A DNA stretch of 23,741 nt from Lentisphaerota bacterium (GTDB lineage Bacteria; Verrucomicrobiota; Kiritimatiellia; RFP12; UBA3636). The position numbers were made by a program, and so were the translations under genes. Below the pieces are notes generated by a model. The model saw only the letters and a list, made by a program, of their open reading frames with translations. It did not search any database and was not told the DNA's origin. The stretch lies in contig JALHHX010000017.1 in NCBI GenBank assembly GCA_022837245.1, forward strand, positions 1 to 23,741. Reading direction: 5' to 3'. This document shows positions 13,753 to 21,615 of the stretch, one piece after another. Position 1 is the first letter of the stretch, and each line of letters opens with the position of its first letter.

Positions 13753-15879
13753 GTGAGCACCGACGGCACATCTAAGGGCAAGAGCAAAAGCGGCGGCACG
13801 CAGGATGCGGGACGCATGCATGAGCTTTGCGATGTGCGCAACATCGGGATAATCGCCCACATTGACGCCGGGAAGACGACGGTTTCGGAGAGGATTCTCT
13901 ACTACGCCGGTGTTGTCCACAAGCTCGGGGAAGTGCACGAAGGCACAGCCACGATGGACTGGATGACACAGGAGCGCGAACGCGGGATCACTATCACTTC
14001 CGCCGCCACCACATGCGAGTGGATGGGAAGGCAGGTGAACTTGATAGACACGCCGGGCCACGTTGACTTCACAGTCGAGGTGGAGCGCGCGCTGCGGGTG
14101 CTCGATGGCGCGGTGGGTGTCTTCTGCGCGGTTGGCGGAGTCCAGCCGCAGTCGGAGACCGTCTGGAGGCAGGCCAACCGTTACAAGGTGCCGCGGCTCG
14201 CATTCATTAACAAGATGGATCGCATAGGCGCGGATTTCAACCGTGTGGTGGGTGAGATTAGAGAAAAGCTCAAGTCTAACGCAGTGCCAGTTCAAGTGCC
14301 GGTTGGATCGTCGGAAACGTTCAGCGGCGCAGTGGATCTGGTGGCCATGAAGTCCGTGACATATTTGACGGACGACCTTGGCGAGCATCCCGGAGTGGGC
14401 GAAATCGCCCAGGAGATGCTTGACGACGCGAAGGCGGCGCGGGCGGCGATGATAGAGGCGGTTGCGGAACTTGACGAAGAGCTGGCCGACGTATACCTCT
14501 CCGGCGAAGATCCGGGGGAGGAATTGCTGCATGCGGCGATACGCCGCGCCACGGTGTCCGGCAATATGGTTCCGGTGCTTTGCGGGACGGCGCTCAAGAA
14601 CAAGGGAGTGCAGCCGCTGCTTGACGCGGTGGTGCGCTATTTGCCCTCCCCGCTGGATGTGCCGCCTGTCGCAGGAGTGGATCCGAGGACGGGTGCGGCC
14701 GCCGTGCGCGAGACTGGCGACGACGAGCCGCTCGCAGGGCTGATTTTCAAGGTGGCTGTGGATCCCTATCTGGGCCGCCTGTTGTATGTGAGGGTTTATT
14801 CGGGGAAGCTCCGCAAGGGAGCGAACGTTTACAACCCGAGGACGAAGACTAGGGCGCGCGTTGGGCGGCTGCTGCGCATGCATTCAAACAGCCAGACTGA
14901 CGTGGAGACGATTTACAGCGGTGAGATTGGCGTGATGGCCGGCCTTGGGGGATTCACAACGGGAGACACCTTCTGTGCCGAGCAGGCCCAGATCGCGCTC
15001 GACCGCATAGAGTTCCCGGAGCCTGTGATGTTCGTGGCAATCGAGCCGAAGAGCCGTGCCGACAAGGAGAAACTCGAAGAGGCGCTACAAGCGTTGGCAG
15101 ACGAGGATCCGACTTGCCGGGTGAGGGTCGACGGCGAGACCGGGCAGACAATCATGAGCGGCATGGGCGAGTTGCACTTGGAAATCCTGAAGGACAGGCT
15201 TCTGAGGGAATTTAAAGTGCCGGCCAATGTTGGTAAACCAATGGTCTCATACTACGAGACCGTCACCGGGGAAGCGAGCGCGCGTTACACGTTCGATCGC
15301 GAATTCGGTGGCAAACGCCAGGCGGCGACCGTGGAACTGCACGTGTCGGCGGGGGCGAGGGGCAGTGGAAACCTCATCGAGGTAAAACCACCCCGCAACT
15401 CCATACCGCCTGAGTTCTGGACCTCAATCGAGCAGGGAGTCCAGGATGCGGTTATAACGGGCGTGCTGGCCCGCTATCCGATGCAGGATGTAATAGTCCG
15501 CATCACCGGAGGAGGGATCCTTGAAAACGATTCCGCGACCGAGATGGCGTTCCGCACCGCAGCGATCATGGCATTCCGCGAAGCCGCCCAGGCGGCCAAA
15601 CCGGAATTGCTCGAGCCAATAATGGGGGTCACCCTTGTGGCACCTCCGGAGTATACCGGAGACCTCATGGGAGACATTAACGGGCGCCGGGGACAAGTGC
15701 GCGAGATGGCCACGCATGGAGACATGCAGACCGTCGAGGCAGACGTCCCGCTGGCGGAGCTGTTCGGGTACTCCACGGCGATCCGATCGCTGTCGCGGGG
15801 CAGGGCGTCCTACTCCATGGAGCCCGTGCAATTCGCGGTGGTGCCCCGGGCAGTCAAAGAAGCAATATTGAACAGGTAA
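13753..15879 (+). CDS. fusA: Translation elongation factor G
   Basis: Ribosome translocase GTPase, 708 aa. G-domain motifs: AHIDAGKTT (35-43), a switch 1 region ending RGITITSAATT, DTPGHVDF (99-106) and NKMD (153-156). Domains II and III are canonical (SGMGELHLEIL). Domain IV departs from the usual EF-G: GGKRQAATVELHV replaces the common GGRGQYGHVVI type, and the tip loop reads GGGILENDSATEMAF instead of the common GSYHDVDSSELAF type, without the conserved tip histidine. Start GTG at 13753 gives a 20-residue Ser/Gly/Lys-rich leader; an ATG at 13816 is the alternative. tuf does not follow; rpsJ does, 7 nt later. Confidence 0.93.
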   Translation: MSTDGTSKGKSKSGGTQDAGRMHELCDVRNIGIIAHIDAGKTTVSERILYYAGVVHKLGEVHEGTATMDWMTQERERGITITSAATTCEWMGRQVNLIDTPGHVDFTVEVERALRVLDGAVGVFCAVGGVQPQSETVWRQANRYKVPRLAFINKMDRIGADFNRVVGEIREKLKSNAVPVQVPVGSSETFSGAVDLVAMKSVTYLTDDLGEHPGVGEIAQEMLDDAKAARAAMIEAVAELDEELADVYLSGEDPGEELLHAAIRRATVSGNMVPVLCGTALKNKGVQPLLDAVVRYLPSPLDVPPVAGVDPRTGAAAVRETGDDEPLAGLIFKVAVDPYLGRLLYVRVYSGKLRKGANVYNPRTKTRARVGRLLRMHSNSQTDVETIYSGEIGVMAGLGGFTTGDTFCAEQAQIALDRIEFPEPVMFVAIEPKSRADKEKLEEALQALADEDPTCRVRVDGETGQTIMSGMGELHLEILKDRLLREFKVPANVGKPMVSYYETVTGEASARYTFDREFGGKRQAATVELHVSAGARGSGNLIEVKPPRNSIPPEFWTSIEQGVQDAVITGVLARYPMQDVIVRITGGGILENDSATEMAFRTAAIMAFREAAQAAKPELLEPIMGVTLVAPPEYTGDLMGDINGRRGQVREMATHGDMQTVEADVPLAELFGYSTAIRSLSRGRASYSMEPVQFAVVPRAVKEAILNR

Positions 15880-15886
15880 CGATGTA

Positions 15887-16195
15887 ATGCAGAGTCAACG
15901 CATAAGAATAAGAATGCAGGCTTACGACCACAGGGTCCTGGATCAGGCGGTGGTCGAAATAATCGAAACGGCGCGCGGGACGGGTTCCCAAGTCGTCGGG
16001 CCGGTGCCGCTGCCGACGCGTATAGAGCGGTTTACGGTGAACCGCAGCCCTAATGTGGACAAGAAGTCCATGGATCAATTCGAGATGCGCACTCATAAGC
16101 GCGTGCTCGACATTGTGGGACCCACGGCAAAGACGGTGGACGAGCTCAAAAAGCTCAACCTGCCTGCTGGCGTGGACATCACGATCAAGATTTAG
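15887..16195 (+). CDS. rpsJ: 30S ribosomal protein S10 (NusE)
   Basis: Small-subunit head protein that also acts, with NusB, as transcription antitermination factor NusE at boxA RNA. The product is 102 aa, normal length. Signatures: IRIRMQAYDHRVLDQAV, TGSQVVGPVPLPTRIERFTV and the SPNVDKKSMDQFEMRTHKR segment. It follows fusA by 7 nt with only a weak AGG ribosome site, suggesting coupling to fusA. A boxA-like element lies upstream of fusA in the same unit, so S10 could feed back on its own transcription; this is inference. Confidence 0.98.
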   Translation: MQSQRIRIRMQAYDHRVLDQAVVEIIETARGTGSQVVGPVPLPTRIERFTVNRSPNVDKKSMDQFEMRTHKRVLDIVGPTAKTVDELKKLNLPAGVDITIKI

Positions 16196-16207
16196 AGGTG
16201 CCACGAT

Positions 16208-16852
16208 ATGGAAGGTTTGATAGGTAAAAAAGTTGGGATGACCCAGGTTTGGGACAAGGACGGCGTCCGCGTCTCCGTAACGGTCATCGAAGCGGGGCCA
16301 TGCCCTGTGGTGCAGGTAAAGACTGCGGAAAAGGACGGCTACGACTCCGTGCAGCTCGGCTGGGCAGAGCAAAAGGCCTCGCGCCTTTCGAAGGCCGAAG
16401 TCGGCCACTGCGCAAAGGCCGGGATTGAGAAACCCCTGCGTGTGCTCCGCGAGTTCAAAGCGGATAAAGGCGAAGAAGCGAAACCTGGAGACGTGTACGA
16501 CGTTTCTATGTTCGAGGGTTCTGGCTGGGTCGACGTTATCGCGACAAGCAAAGGCCGCGGCTTCCAGGGGGTTATGAAGCGCCATGGTTTCAGGGGCGGC
16601 CCGATGACTCATGGAGGCCACGTCAAGCGCCGTCCTGGCTCCATCGGCATGCGCCAGTGGCCGGGCAGCGTAAGGAAAGTGCATCCCATGGCGGGCCACA
16701 TGGGTTCCACGCGGACAACCACGCAGAATCTCAAGATTGTGCAGGTGCGTCCCGAGGACAATGTTATACTGGTGCGCGGCGCGGTGCCGGGTCCCAACGG
16801 CGGGCTTCTGATCATCCGCAAGGCTCTCAAAAAGAAGGCGGTGAAGGCGTAA
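16208..16852 (+). CDS. rplC: 50S ribosomal protein L3
   Basis: Early-assembly large-subunit protein that reaches toward the peptidyl transferase centre. The product is 214 aa. It starts MEGLIGKKVGMTQVW and contains KGRGFQGVMKRHGFRGGPMTHG, RRPGSIGMRQWPGSVRKVHPM and AGHMGSTRTT. The position methylated by PrmB in E. coli (Gln150 in MAGQMG) is His here, as in many bacteria, so that modification is not expected. GAGGTG lies 7 nt before the ATG. Its stop codon shares a base with the rplD start (TAATG). Confidence 0.98.
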   Translation: MEGLIGKKVGMTQVWDKDGVRVSVTVIEAGPCPVVQVKTAEKDGYDSVQLGWAEQKASRLSKAEVGHCAKAGIEKPLRVLREFKADKGEEAKPGDVYDVSMFEGSGWVDVIATSKGRGFQGVMKRHGFRGGPMTHGGHVKRRPGSIGMRQWPGSVRKVHPMAGHMGSTRTTTQNLKIVQVRPEDNVILVRGAVPGPNGGLLIIRKALKKKAVKA

Positions 16853-17496
16853 TGGCAACAATTAAAATGTTTGGCCGGGACGGCAATGAAAAAGGCGGCG
16901 TTGAAGTCGCCGACGAGTTCATGGTGCTCGACAGGGGCGACCAGGCGGTGCGCGACGTAGTCGTGGGCCGCGCGGCTGCTCTGCGTGCCGGGACGGCCTC
17001 CACTCTCTCCAAGGGCGAGGTTGCGGGCTCCAATAAGAAGCCCTGGAGGCAGAAGGGCACGGGTCGTGCGCGCGCCGGCCTCAGGCAGTCGCCCGTATGG
17101 CGCGGTGGCGGCATCGCGTTCGGCCCAAAGCCGCGGGACTTCTCTGTCAAGGTCAACAAGAAGGTGTCGCGTCTGGCTTTCCGTCGCGCTCTCAGCGAGC
17201 GTATCGAGAGCGGTTCGCTTAAAATAGTCGAAGATCTGAGCATGGCCGCACCTAAGACAAAGGATCTTGTCGGTGTGCTGAAAGCGCTCGGTGCGACCTC
17301 CGCTTTGATCGTAGTTTCGGTGTATGACGACAATCTTCTCCTCTCTGCCCGCAACATACCGGGCGTTGAGGTGACGACATCGCGCAACTGCAGCGTTTAC
17401 CATCTGCTGCGCTATCCCGACATCGTAATGACGCGCGCCGCCTGGGAGGCTTTGAAGCCACGTTTCACAGGCGAGTCGGCAGAGGAGACAGTGTAA
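16852..17496 (+). CDS. rplD: 50S ribosomal protein L4
   Basis: Large-subunit protein whose loop lines the exit tunnel; in E. coli it autoregulates the S10 operon. The product is 214 aa. The tunnel-loop signature KKPWRQKGTGRARAGLRQSPVWRGGG appears in its expected place (about residues 62-87), followed by FGPKPRDFSVKVNKK. The frame extends upstream into rplC, but the ATG that overlaps the rplC stop gives the normal L4 N-terminus. The rplW start again overlaps its stop, so rplC-rplD-rplW look translationally coupled. Confidence 0.97.
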   Translation: MATIKMFGRDGNEKGGVEVADEFMVLDRGDQAVRDVVVGRAAALRAGTASTLSKGEVAGSNKKPWRQKGTGRARAGLRQSPVWRGGGIAFGPKPRDFSVKVNKKVSRLAFRRALSERIESGSLKIVEDLSMAAPKTKDLVGVLKALGATSALIVVSVYDDNLLLSARNIPGVEVTTSRNCSVYHLLRYPDIVMTRAAWEALKPRFTGESAEETV

Positions 17497-17780
17497 TGAA
17501 GCATCAGAACCACATATTGAAGGGTGTGCTGTTCACGGAGAAGGCCATGGCCATGCAGGAGAGCGATAACCGCTACATGCTGGAAGTGGCAAAGGCTGCG
17601 AACAAGCACGAGATAAAAAAGGCCGTGGAAGATTTCTTCAACGTTACGGTGCTGGCGGTCAACACGCAGAACCAGAAAGAGAAGAGAAGAGTGCTGCGCA
17701 ACCGCCGCACTGTCAGTGGCCGCGAATGGAAACGGGCGATAGTGACGCTTAAGGAAGGTGACAAAATCGACCTCCTGTAA
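17496..17780 (+). CDS. rplW: 50S ribosomal protein L23
   Basis: Sits at the tunnel exit and is the docking site for trigger factor and SRP. The product is 94 aa, the standard length. Family features: ILKGVLFTEKAMAM, YMLEVAKAANKHEIKKAVEDFFNVTVLAVNTQNQ and the KRAIVTLKEGDKIDLL end. The ATG overlaps the rplD stop. A 35-nt gap with CGGAG precedes rplB. Confidence 0.97.
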   Translation: MKHQNHILKGVLFTEKAMAMQESDNRYMLEVAKAANKHEIKKAVEDFFNVTVLAVNTQNQKEKRRVLRNRRTVSGREWKRAIVTLKEGDKIDLL

Positions 17781-17815
17781 GGGGGCCGCTTGTCCAATCA
17801 ACGGAGCAATATCCA

Positions 17816-18649
17816 ATGACAATGAAAAACTACAAGCCTTACACGCCGAGCCAACGTTTTACGGTTGGGGTGTCGTTTGAGGAAATTACAAAGAGCAAGC
17901 CGGAACGCGGTCTGACAAAGGCGACGAAACGCAACGCCGGGCGCGACAGCGCTGGCCGCATATCAATACGCCACCGTGGCGGCGGACACAAGCGCCGCTA
18001 CCGCATGGTCGATTTCATGCGCGACAAAATCGACATACCCGCGACTGTTCAGGCAATAGAGTACGACCCCAACCGCACGGCCAACATCGCCCTGCTGGCG
18101 TATATTGACGGCGAGAAGCGCTACATCCTTGCACCGGAGGGGCTCAAGGTCGGTTCGAAGGTTATATCTTCGGCTGATGCCGAGGCGAAGACGGGCAACT
18201 GCATCCCGCTGGCGAAGATCCCGCTGGGCATGATGGTGCACAACGTCGAACTAACGCCGGGCCGCGGCGGAAAGATTGTCCGCACGGCCGGTTCCGGAGC
18301 GCAGGTGCTTTCGCGCGATTCGGATTTCGTGACGCTTAAGATGCCTTCGGGCGAGCAGCGCCAGTTCCGCGGAGGATGCCGTGCGACGATCGGGCAGGTT
18401 GGCAACAGCGAGGCAATCGGCAAGTCGCTGGGCAAGGCGGGACGCAAGCGCTGGTTGGGCATCCGCCCGACAGTTCGTGGCGTCGCCATGAACCCGGTTG
18501 ACCATCCCATGGGTGGTGGCGAAGGCCGCACCTCTGGCGGTGGTCCGGCAGTGTCGCCTTGGGGCCAGCTTGCCAAAGGCGGCAAGACGCGCAATCCGCG
18601 CAAGACTTCGAGCAAGTTCATCGTCAAGGGTAGAGACAAGAGGAAATAA
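17816..18649 (+). CDS. rplB: 50S ribosomal protein L2
   Basis: Essential for subunit association and peptidyl transferase assembly. The product is 277 aa, normal length. RGGGHKRRYRMVDF (about 54-67) and the C-terminal RPTVRGVAMNPVDHPMGGGEGR are diagnostic. The functionally important His (E. coli His229, here about residue 230) is retained; the second His of the E. coli DHPHGG motif is Met, a common variant. GGAG lies about 9 nt before the ATG. A second ATG two codons downstream is possible but lies closer than usual to any ribosome site. Confidence 0.98.
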   Translation: MTMKNYKPYTPSQRFTVGVSFEEITKSKPERGLTKATKRNAGRDSAGRISIRHRGGGHKRRYRMVDFMRDKIDIPATVQAIEYDPNRTANIALLAYIDGEKRYILAPEGLKVGSKVISSADAEAKTGNCIPLAKIPLGMMVHNVELTPGRGGKIVRTAGSGAQVLSRDSDFVTLKMPSGEQRQFRGGCRATIGQVGNSEAIGKSLGKAGRKRWLGIRPTVRGVAMNPVDHPMGGGEGRTSGGGPAVSPWGQLAKGGKTRNPRKTSSKFIVKGRDKRK

Positions 18650-18655
18650 CGAGAG

Positions 18656-18934
18656 ATGGCACGTTCAATTAAAAAGGGTCCCTACGTAGAGGACTGTCTG
18701 TATAAAAAAGTCGAGGCGATGAACAAGTCGGGGCGCAAGTCGCCGATCAAGACTTGGTCGCGCCGTTCGATGATCGTCCCGGAATTCGTGGGTCATACCT
18801 TCGCGATACATAACGGCAAGCAGCATCTGCCGATATTCATCACTGAGAACATGGTGGGCCACAGGCTCGGGGAATTCGCTCCGACCCGTACGTTCCGCAA
18901 GCATGGTAACACGACTGACAAGGTAACGAAGTAA
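18656..18934 (+). CDS. rpsS: 30S ribosomal protein S19
   Basis: Head protein that contacts S13 and the A-site finger. The product is 92 aa. It starts MARSIKKGPYVEDCLYKKV, contains KTWSRRSMIVPEFVGHTFAIHNGK and HRLGEFAPTRTFRKHG, which are universal S19 blocks. It begins 6 nt after rplB, with GAGG about 13 nt upstream, and sits in the standard rplB-rpsS-rplV order. Confidence 0.98.
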   Translation: MARSIKKGPYVEDCLYKKVEAMNKSGRKSPIKTWSRRSMIVPEFVGHTFAIHNGKQHLPIFITENMVGHRLGEFAPTRTFRKHGNTTDKVTK

Positions 18935-18944
18935 GGCGGAGAAA

Positions 18945-19283
18945 ATGGAAGTTAGAGCCATAAGCAAAAACGTCCGGATGTCGGCGTCCAAGGGTCGGGA
19001 TCTCGCCCGGGCGGTGGTCGGCAAGACCGTCGCGGAAGCGCTGAAGATCACGGAATTCAGCCCGCGCAAGGCGGCTTTCCTGCTCGGCAGGACAATCAAA
19101 TCGGCCGCGGCGAACGCGAGCCACAATAATGGGCTTGACGCGGAGAACCTCCGTATCGTCAAGGCCGTGTTCGACGAGGGCACGCGCATGCGCCGTTACT
19201 GGCCGCGCGCCCGCGGTTCGGCCAGCCCGATTGAAAAACAGACGTGCCACATAATGGTGGTTCTTAGCGACGGAATAGATTAA
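18945..19283 (+). CDS. rplV: 50S ribosomal protein L22
   Basis: Tunnel protein whose beta-hairpin forms part of the exit-tunnel constriction and affects macrolide binding and nascent-chain stalling. The product is 112 aa. It contains SPRKAAFLLGRTIKSAAANASHNNGLD and the hairpin RMRRYWPRARGSASPIEKQTCHIMVVLSD. Compared with the usual PRAKGRADRIxKRTSH, the Arg between the conserved Gly and Ala is Ser and the following residues differ. The ribosome site GGAG is only 3 nt from the ATG, with AAGGCGG slightly further upstream. Confidence 0.97.
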   Translation: MEVRAISKNVRMSASKGRDLARAVVGKTVAEALKITEFSPRKAAFLLGRTIKSAAANASHNNGLDAENLRIVKAVFDEGTRMRRYWPRARGSASPIEKQTCHIMVVLSDGID

Positions 19284-19293
19284 GGAGTAAGCC

Positions 19294-19971
19294 TTGGGAC
19301 AGAAAGTAAATCCTATTGGGTTCCGCATATCGGTTGATAAAGACTGGCGTTCACGCTGGTTCGCGGACAAGCGCGCCTTCGGCGATCTTCTTGCCGAGGA
19401 TTGCCTCATACGCAAGGTGGTGGCGAATCGCCTCGCGAACGCGGCCGTGTCCGAAATCCGGATCGAGCGCTACGCCAACCGCGTGCGGGTTAACGTGCAT
19501 TCAGCCCGTCCGGGCGTTGTAATGGGACGCAAGGGCGAGGATATCGGAAGGCTCCGCGACGAGCTGGCCAAGAAAACGGGCAAGGAGATATACGTCGAGG
19601 TCACGGAAGTCCGCGACCCAGATGCCAACGCCCAGCTTGTGGCAGAGAACATAGCCCAGCAGATTGTGCACCGCGTCGCCCTCAAGCGTGCCATGAAGCG
19701 CGCTCAGAAAGTGGCGATGGACATGGGTGTGGACGGAATCAAAATACACGCCGCTGGGCGCATCAACGGAGCGGAAATCGCGAGCACGGAGTGGATGAAG
19801 GGAGGCAAGGTGCCCCTTCACACGCTTCGCGCCAAGATCGACTACGGCTTCGCCGAGGCGAACACCACGGCGGGCATCATAGGCGTCAAGGTGTGGGTCT
19901 GCAAGAAGGACGACTACCAGCCTGTGAGGACAACAAGAGGAAGGAGGCCACAACATGCCCCTAATGCCTAA
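19294..19971 (+). CDS. rpsC: 30S ribosomal protein S3
   Basis: Small-subunit protein at the mRNA entry channel with helicase activity. The product is 225 aa. It starts MGQKVNPIGFRISVDKDW, has the KH domain with VVMGRKGEDIGRLRDEL (about 75-91) and the C-terminal GRINGAEIASTEWMKGGKVPLHTLRAKIDYG. The start codon is TTG at 19294, supported by AAGGAG 6 nt upstream and by the universal MGQKVNP N-terminus. Its last 17 nt overlap the start of rplP. Confidence 0.98.
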   Translation: MGQKVNPIGFRISVDKDWRSRWFADKRAFGDLLAEDCLIRKVVANRLANAAVSEIRIERYANRVRVNVHSARPGVVMGRKGEDIGRLRDELAKKTGKEIYVEVTEVRDPDANAQLVAENIAQQIVHRVALKRAMKRAQKVAMDMGVDGIKIHAAGRINGAEIASTEWMKGGKVPLHTLRAKIDYGFAEANTTAGIIGVKVWVCKKDDYQPVRTTRGRRPQHAPNA

Positions 19972-20374
19972 AAGAGTAAAGTACCGCAAGGTGCAGCGTG
20001 GCAGCCGCGCCGGCATTGCCACATCGAACACGGGGCTGGCGCTGGGGGATTATGGCCTCAAGACGCTGGATCGCGCGTGGATCACCAATGTGCAGATCGA
20101 AGCCTGCCGTGTCTCCATAAACCGCAGCCTCAAACGCCGTGGCAAATTGTGGATCCGCATATTTCCGGACAAGCCGGTCTCCAAGAAGCCGATTGAGGTG
20201 CGCATGGGCTCCGGCAAGGGCAACCCTGAGTTTTGGGTGGCCGTGGTGCTGCCCGGCACGATGCTCTTCGAGCTGACCGGCGTGCCGGAAAGCCAGGCGC
20301 GCGAAGCGCTGCGGCTCGCTGCCGACAAACTCGGCGTGCGCACGGTCATGATAACAAGGGCCGCGAAAGTCTAA
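19955..20374 (+). CDS. rplP: 50S ribosomal protein L16
   Basis: Binds near the A-site tRNA elbow and is needed for late 50S assembly. The product is 139 aa. It has MPKRVKYRKVQRG, KLWIRIFPDKPVSKKPIEVRMGSGKGNPEFWVAVV with the Arg that YcfD hydroxylates in E. coli, and the LRLAADKL end. The ATG at 19955 is supported by AGGAGG 7 nt upstream, inside the end of rpsC; an ATG three codons on is also possible. Overlap with rpsC suggests coupling. Confidence 0.97.
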   Translation: MPLMPKRVKYRKVQRGSRAGIATSNTGLALGDYGLKTLDRAWITNVQIEACRVSINRSLKRRGKLWIRIFPDKPVSKKPIEVRMGSGKGNPEFWVAVVLPGTMLFELTGVPESQAREALRLAADKLGVRTVMITRAAKV

Positions 20375-20387
20375 GGAGATTTATAAC

Positions 20388-20591
20388 ATGAAAGTCAAGC
20401 ATATCCGCGAGAACACAGACGAGGAAATCCGCGCCCAGATAGCGGGTGCCGAGAAGGAGATCCTCACGTGCCGGATCAAAAGGGCGGCGGAGGACGGATC
20501 CACGCAGCCACTGAAAATACGCATGTTGCGGCGCGACGTCGCACGCATGCACACTGTTCTGCGCGAACGGGAGGAAAAGAACAATGACTGA
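20388..20591 (+). CDS. rpmC: 50S ribosomal protein L29
   Basis: Small helical protein near the tunnel exit beside L23. The product is 67 aa. Its pattern MKVKHIRENTDEEIRAQI, then LKIRMLRRDVARMHTVLRERE, fits the L29 helical hairpin. AAGGAG precedes the ATG by about 9 nt. The last 8 nt overlap the rpsQ start. Confidence 0.95.
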   Translation: MKVKHIRENTDEEIRAQIAGAEKEILTCRIKRAAEDGSTQPLKIRMLRRDVARMHTVLREREEKNND

Positions 20592-20922
20592 AACAGAACA
20601 GGTGGCTGATCAGGCCGCCGCAGAGACGGCAAAGGCGCGCGGTTCGCGCAAGACCCGCAAGGGCAAGGTCGTCAGCAAGAGCGGCGACAAGACGATTGTC
20701 GTGCTAGTTGAACGCAGGTACCATCATCCTCTCTACGGGAAACAGCTGGTCGATGCCAAGAAGATGCACGCGCATGACGAGAAAAACGAAGCCGCGGTCG
20801 GTGACGCAGTGTTCATAGAGGAATGCCGCCCGCTCAGCCGCAAAAAGCGCTGGCGTCTGGTCAAGATCCTGGAAAAGGCTCTGCCGGAAGCGGCCATGGT
20901 GGAAGGGGAGGACAAGCAATGA
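20584..20922 (+). CDS. rpsQ: 30S ribosomal protein S17 with terminal extensions
   Basis: Early-binding 16S rRNA protein with an OB fold. The product is 112 aa, longer than the usual 80-90. The core runs from about residue 21 (RKTRKGKVVSKSGDKTIVVLVERRYHHPLYGK) through GDAVFIEECRPLSRKKRWRLVKILEKA. An acidic/Ala-rich leader (about residues 1-18) and an acidic tail (about 98-112) are additional. The start inside the rpmC end is the first ATG of the frame; no later Met precedes the core, so the leader is probably real. Confidence 0.95.
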   Translation: MTETEQVADQAAAETAKARGSRKTRKGKVVSKSGDKTIVVLVERRYHHPLYGKQLVDAKKMHAHDEKNEAAVGDAVFIEECRPLSRKKRWRLVKILEKALPEAAMVEGEDKQ

Positions 20923-21284
20923 TCCAGGAAGAAACAGATCTGGCTGTTGCGGACAACAGCGGCGCGCGCAGGGTGCGTTGCTTCCGCGTGCTCGGCCAGC
21001 GCAAGAAGTACGCTTATGTGGGAGACATGGTGCGCGTAGCCGTCAAGGAGGCGCAGCCCGCCGGCTTGGTGAAGAAGGGGCAGGTATGCCTCGCCATCAT
21101 CGTACGCACTGGCTATCCCATACGCCGCCCTGACGGCTCATACATCAAGTTCGACAACAGCGCCTGCGTTATAGTGGACGCTAAGAAGAACCCTGTCGGA
21201 TCTCGCATTTTCGGGCCAGTGGCCCGGGAGCTGCGCGACATGGGCTGTGCGAAGATAATCTCGCTTGCTCCGGAGGTGCTTTAA
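20919..21284 (+). CDS. rplN: 50S ribosomal protein L14
   Basis: Intersubunit bridge protein. The product is 121 aa, standard. It starts MIQEETDLAVADNSGARRVRCFRVLG and ends with FGPVARELRDMGCAKIISLAPEVL, the universal L14 ends. The ATG overlaps the rpsQ stop (ATGA) and has GGGGAG 8 nt upstream, which decides the start over an upstream in-frame ATG inside rpsQ. Confidence 0.98.
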   Translation: MIQEETDLAVADNSGARRVRCFRVLGQRKKYAYVGDMVRVAVKEAQPAGLVKKGQVCLAIIVRTGYPIRRPDGSYIKFDNSACVIVDAKKNPVGSRIFGPVARELRDMGCAKIISLAPEVL

Positions 21285-21285
21285 A

Positions 21286-21603
21286 ATGAGCGTTCATAGA
21301 ATCAAGAAGGGCGACACCGTGATCTGCAACACGGGCAAGGACGCGGGCCGCACCGGCGAGGTGAAGTCCGTCAACGTGGCCAAGGGCTACGCCGTCGTAG
21401 AGGGCCTCAACATGAAAAAGAAGACCGTCCGGAAGTCTCAAGAGATGCCGGAAGGCTCCATCATTGATGTCCCGGCCCCAATACACCTCTCCAACCTCAT
21501 GCCGTACGACCCCGAAAGCAAAAAGGGCGTCAGGATCTCCCGAGCCCGCGAGGGCGGCAAATCCGTCCGCGTGGCGAAGGGCTCCGGGCATCGTTTTGAA
21601 TAA
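21286..21603 (+). CDS. rplX: 50S ribosomal protein L24
   Basis: Assembly initiator at the tunnel rim, with a KOW motif. The product is 105 aa. VHRIKKGDTVICNTGKDAGRTGEVKSV is the KOW segment, and NMKKKTVRKSQEMPEGSIIDVPAPIHLSNLM is the L24 middle signature. The ATG 1 nt after the rplN stop has GGAGG about 9 nt upstream and gives the normal N-terminus; a start further upstream inside rplN is rejected. Confidence 0.97.
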   Translation: MSVHRIKKGDTVICNTGKDAGRTGEVKSVNVAKGYAVVEGLNMKKKTVRKSQEMPEGSIIDVPAPIHLSNLMPYDPESKKGVRISRAREGGKSVRVAKGSGHRFE

Positions 21604-21615
21604 GGACAAATAGCA

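Noticed and set aside
13573..14883. 436-codon open frame on the minus strand opposite fusA
   Set aside because: Antisense shadow of the conserved EF-G GTPase domain; its translation is His/Arg-rich and resembles no family.
16208..16852. L3 His in place of the PrmB-methylated Gln as a novelty
   Set aside because: His at this site is common outside proteobacteria, so it is recorded only in the gene entry.
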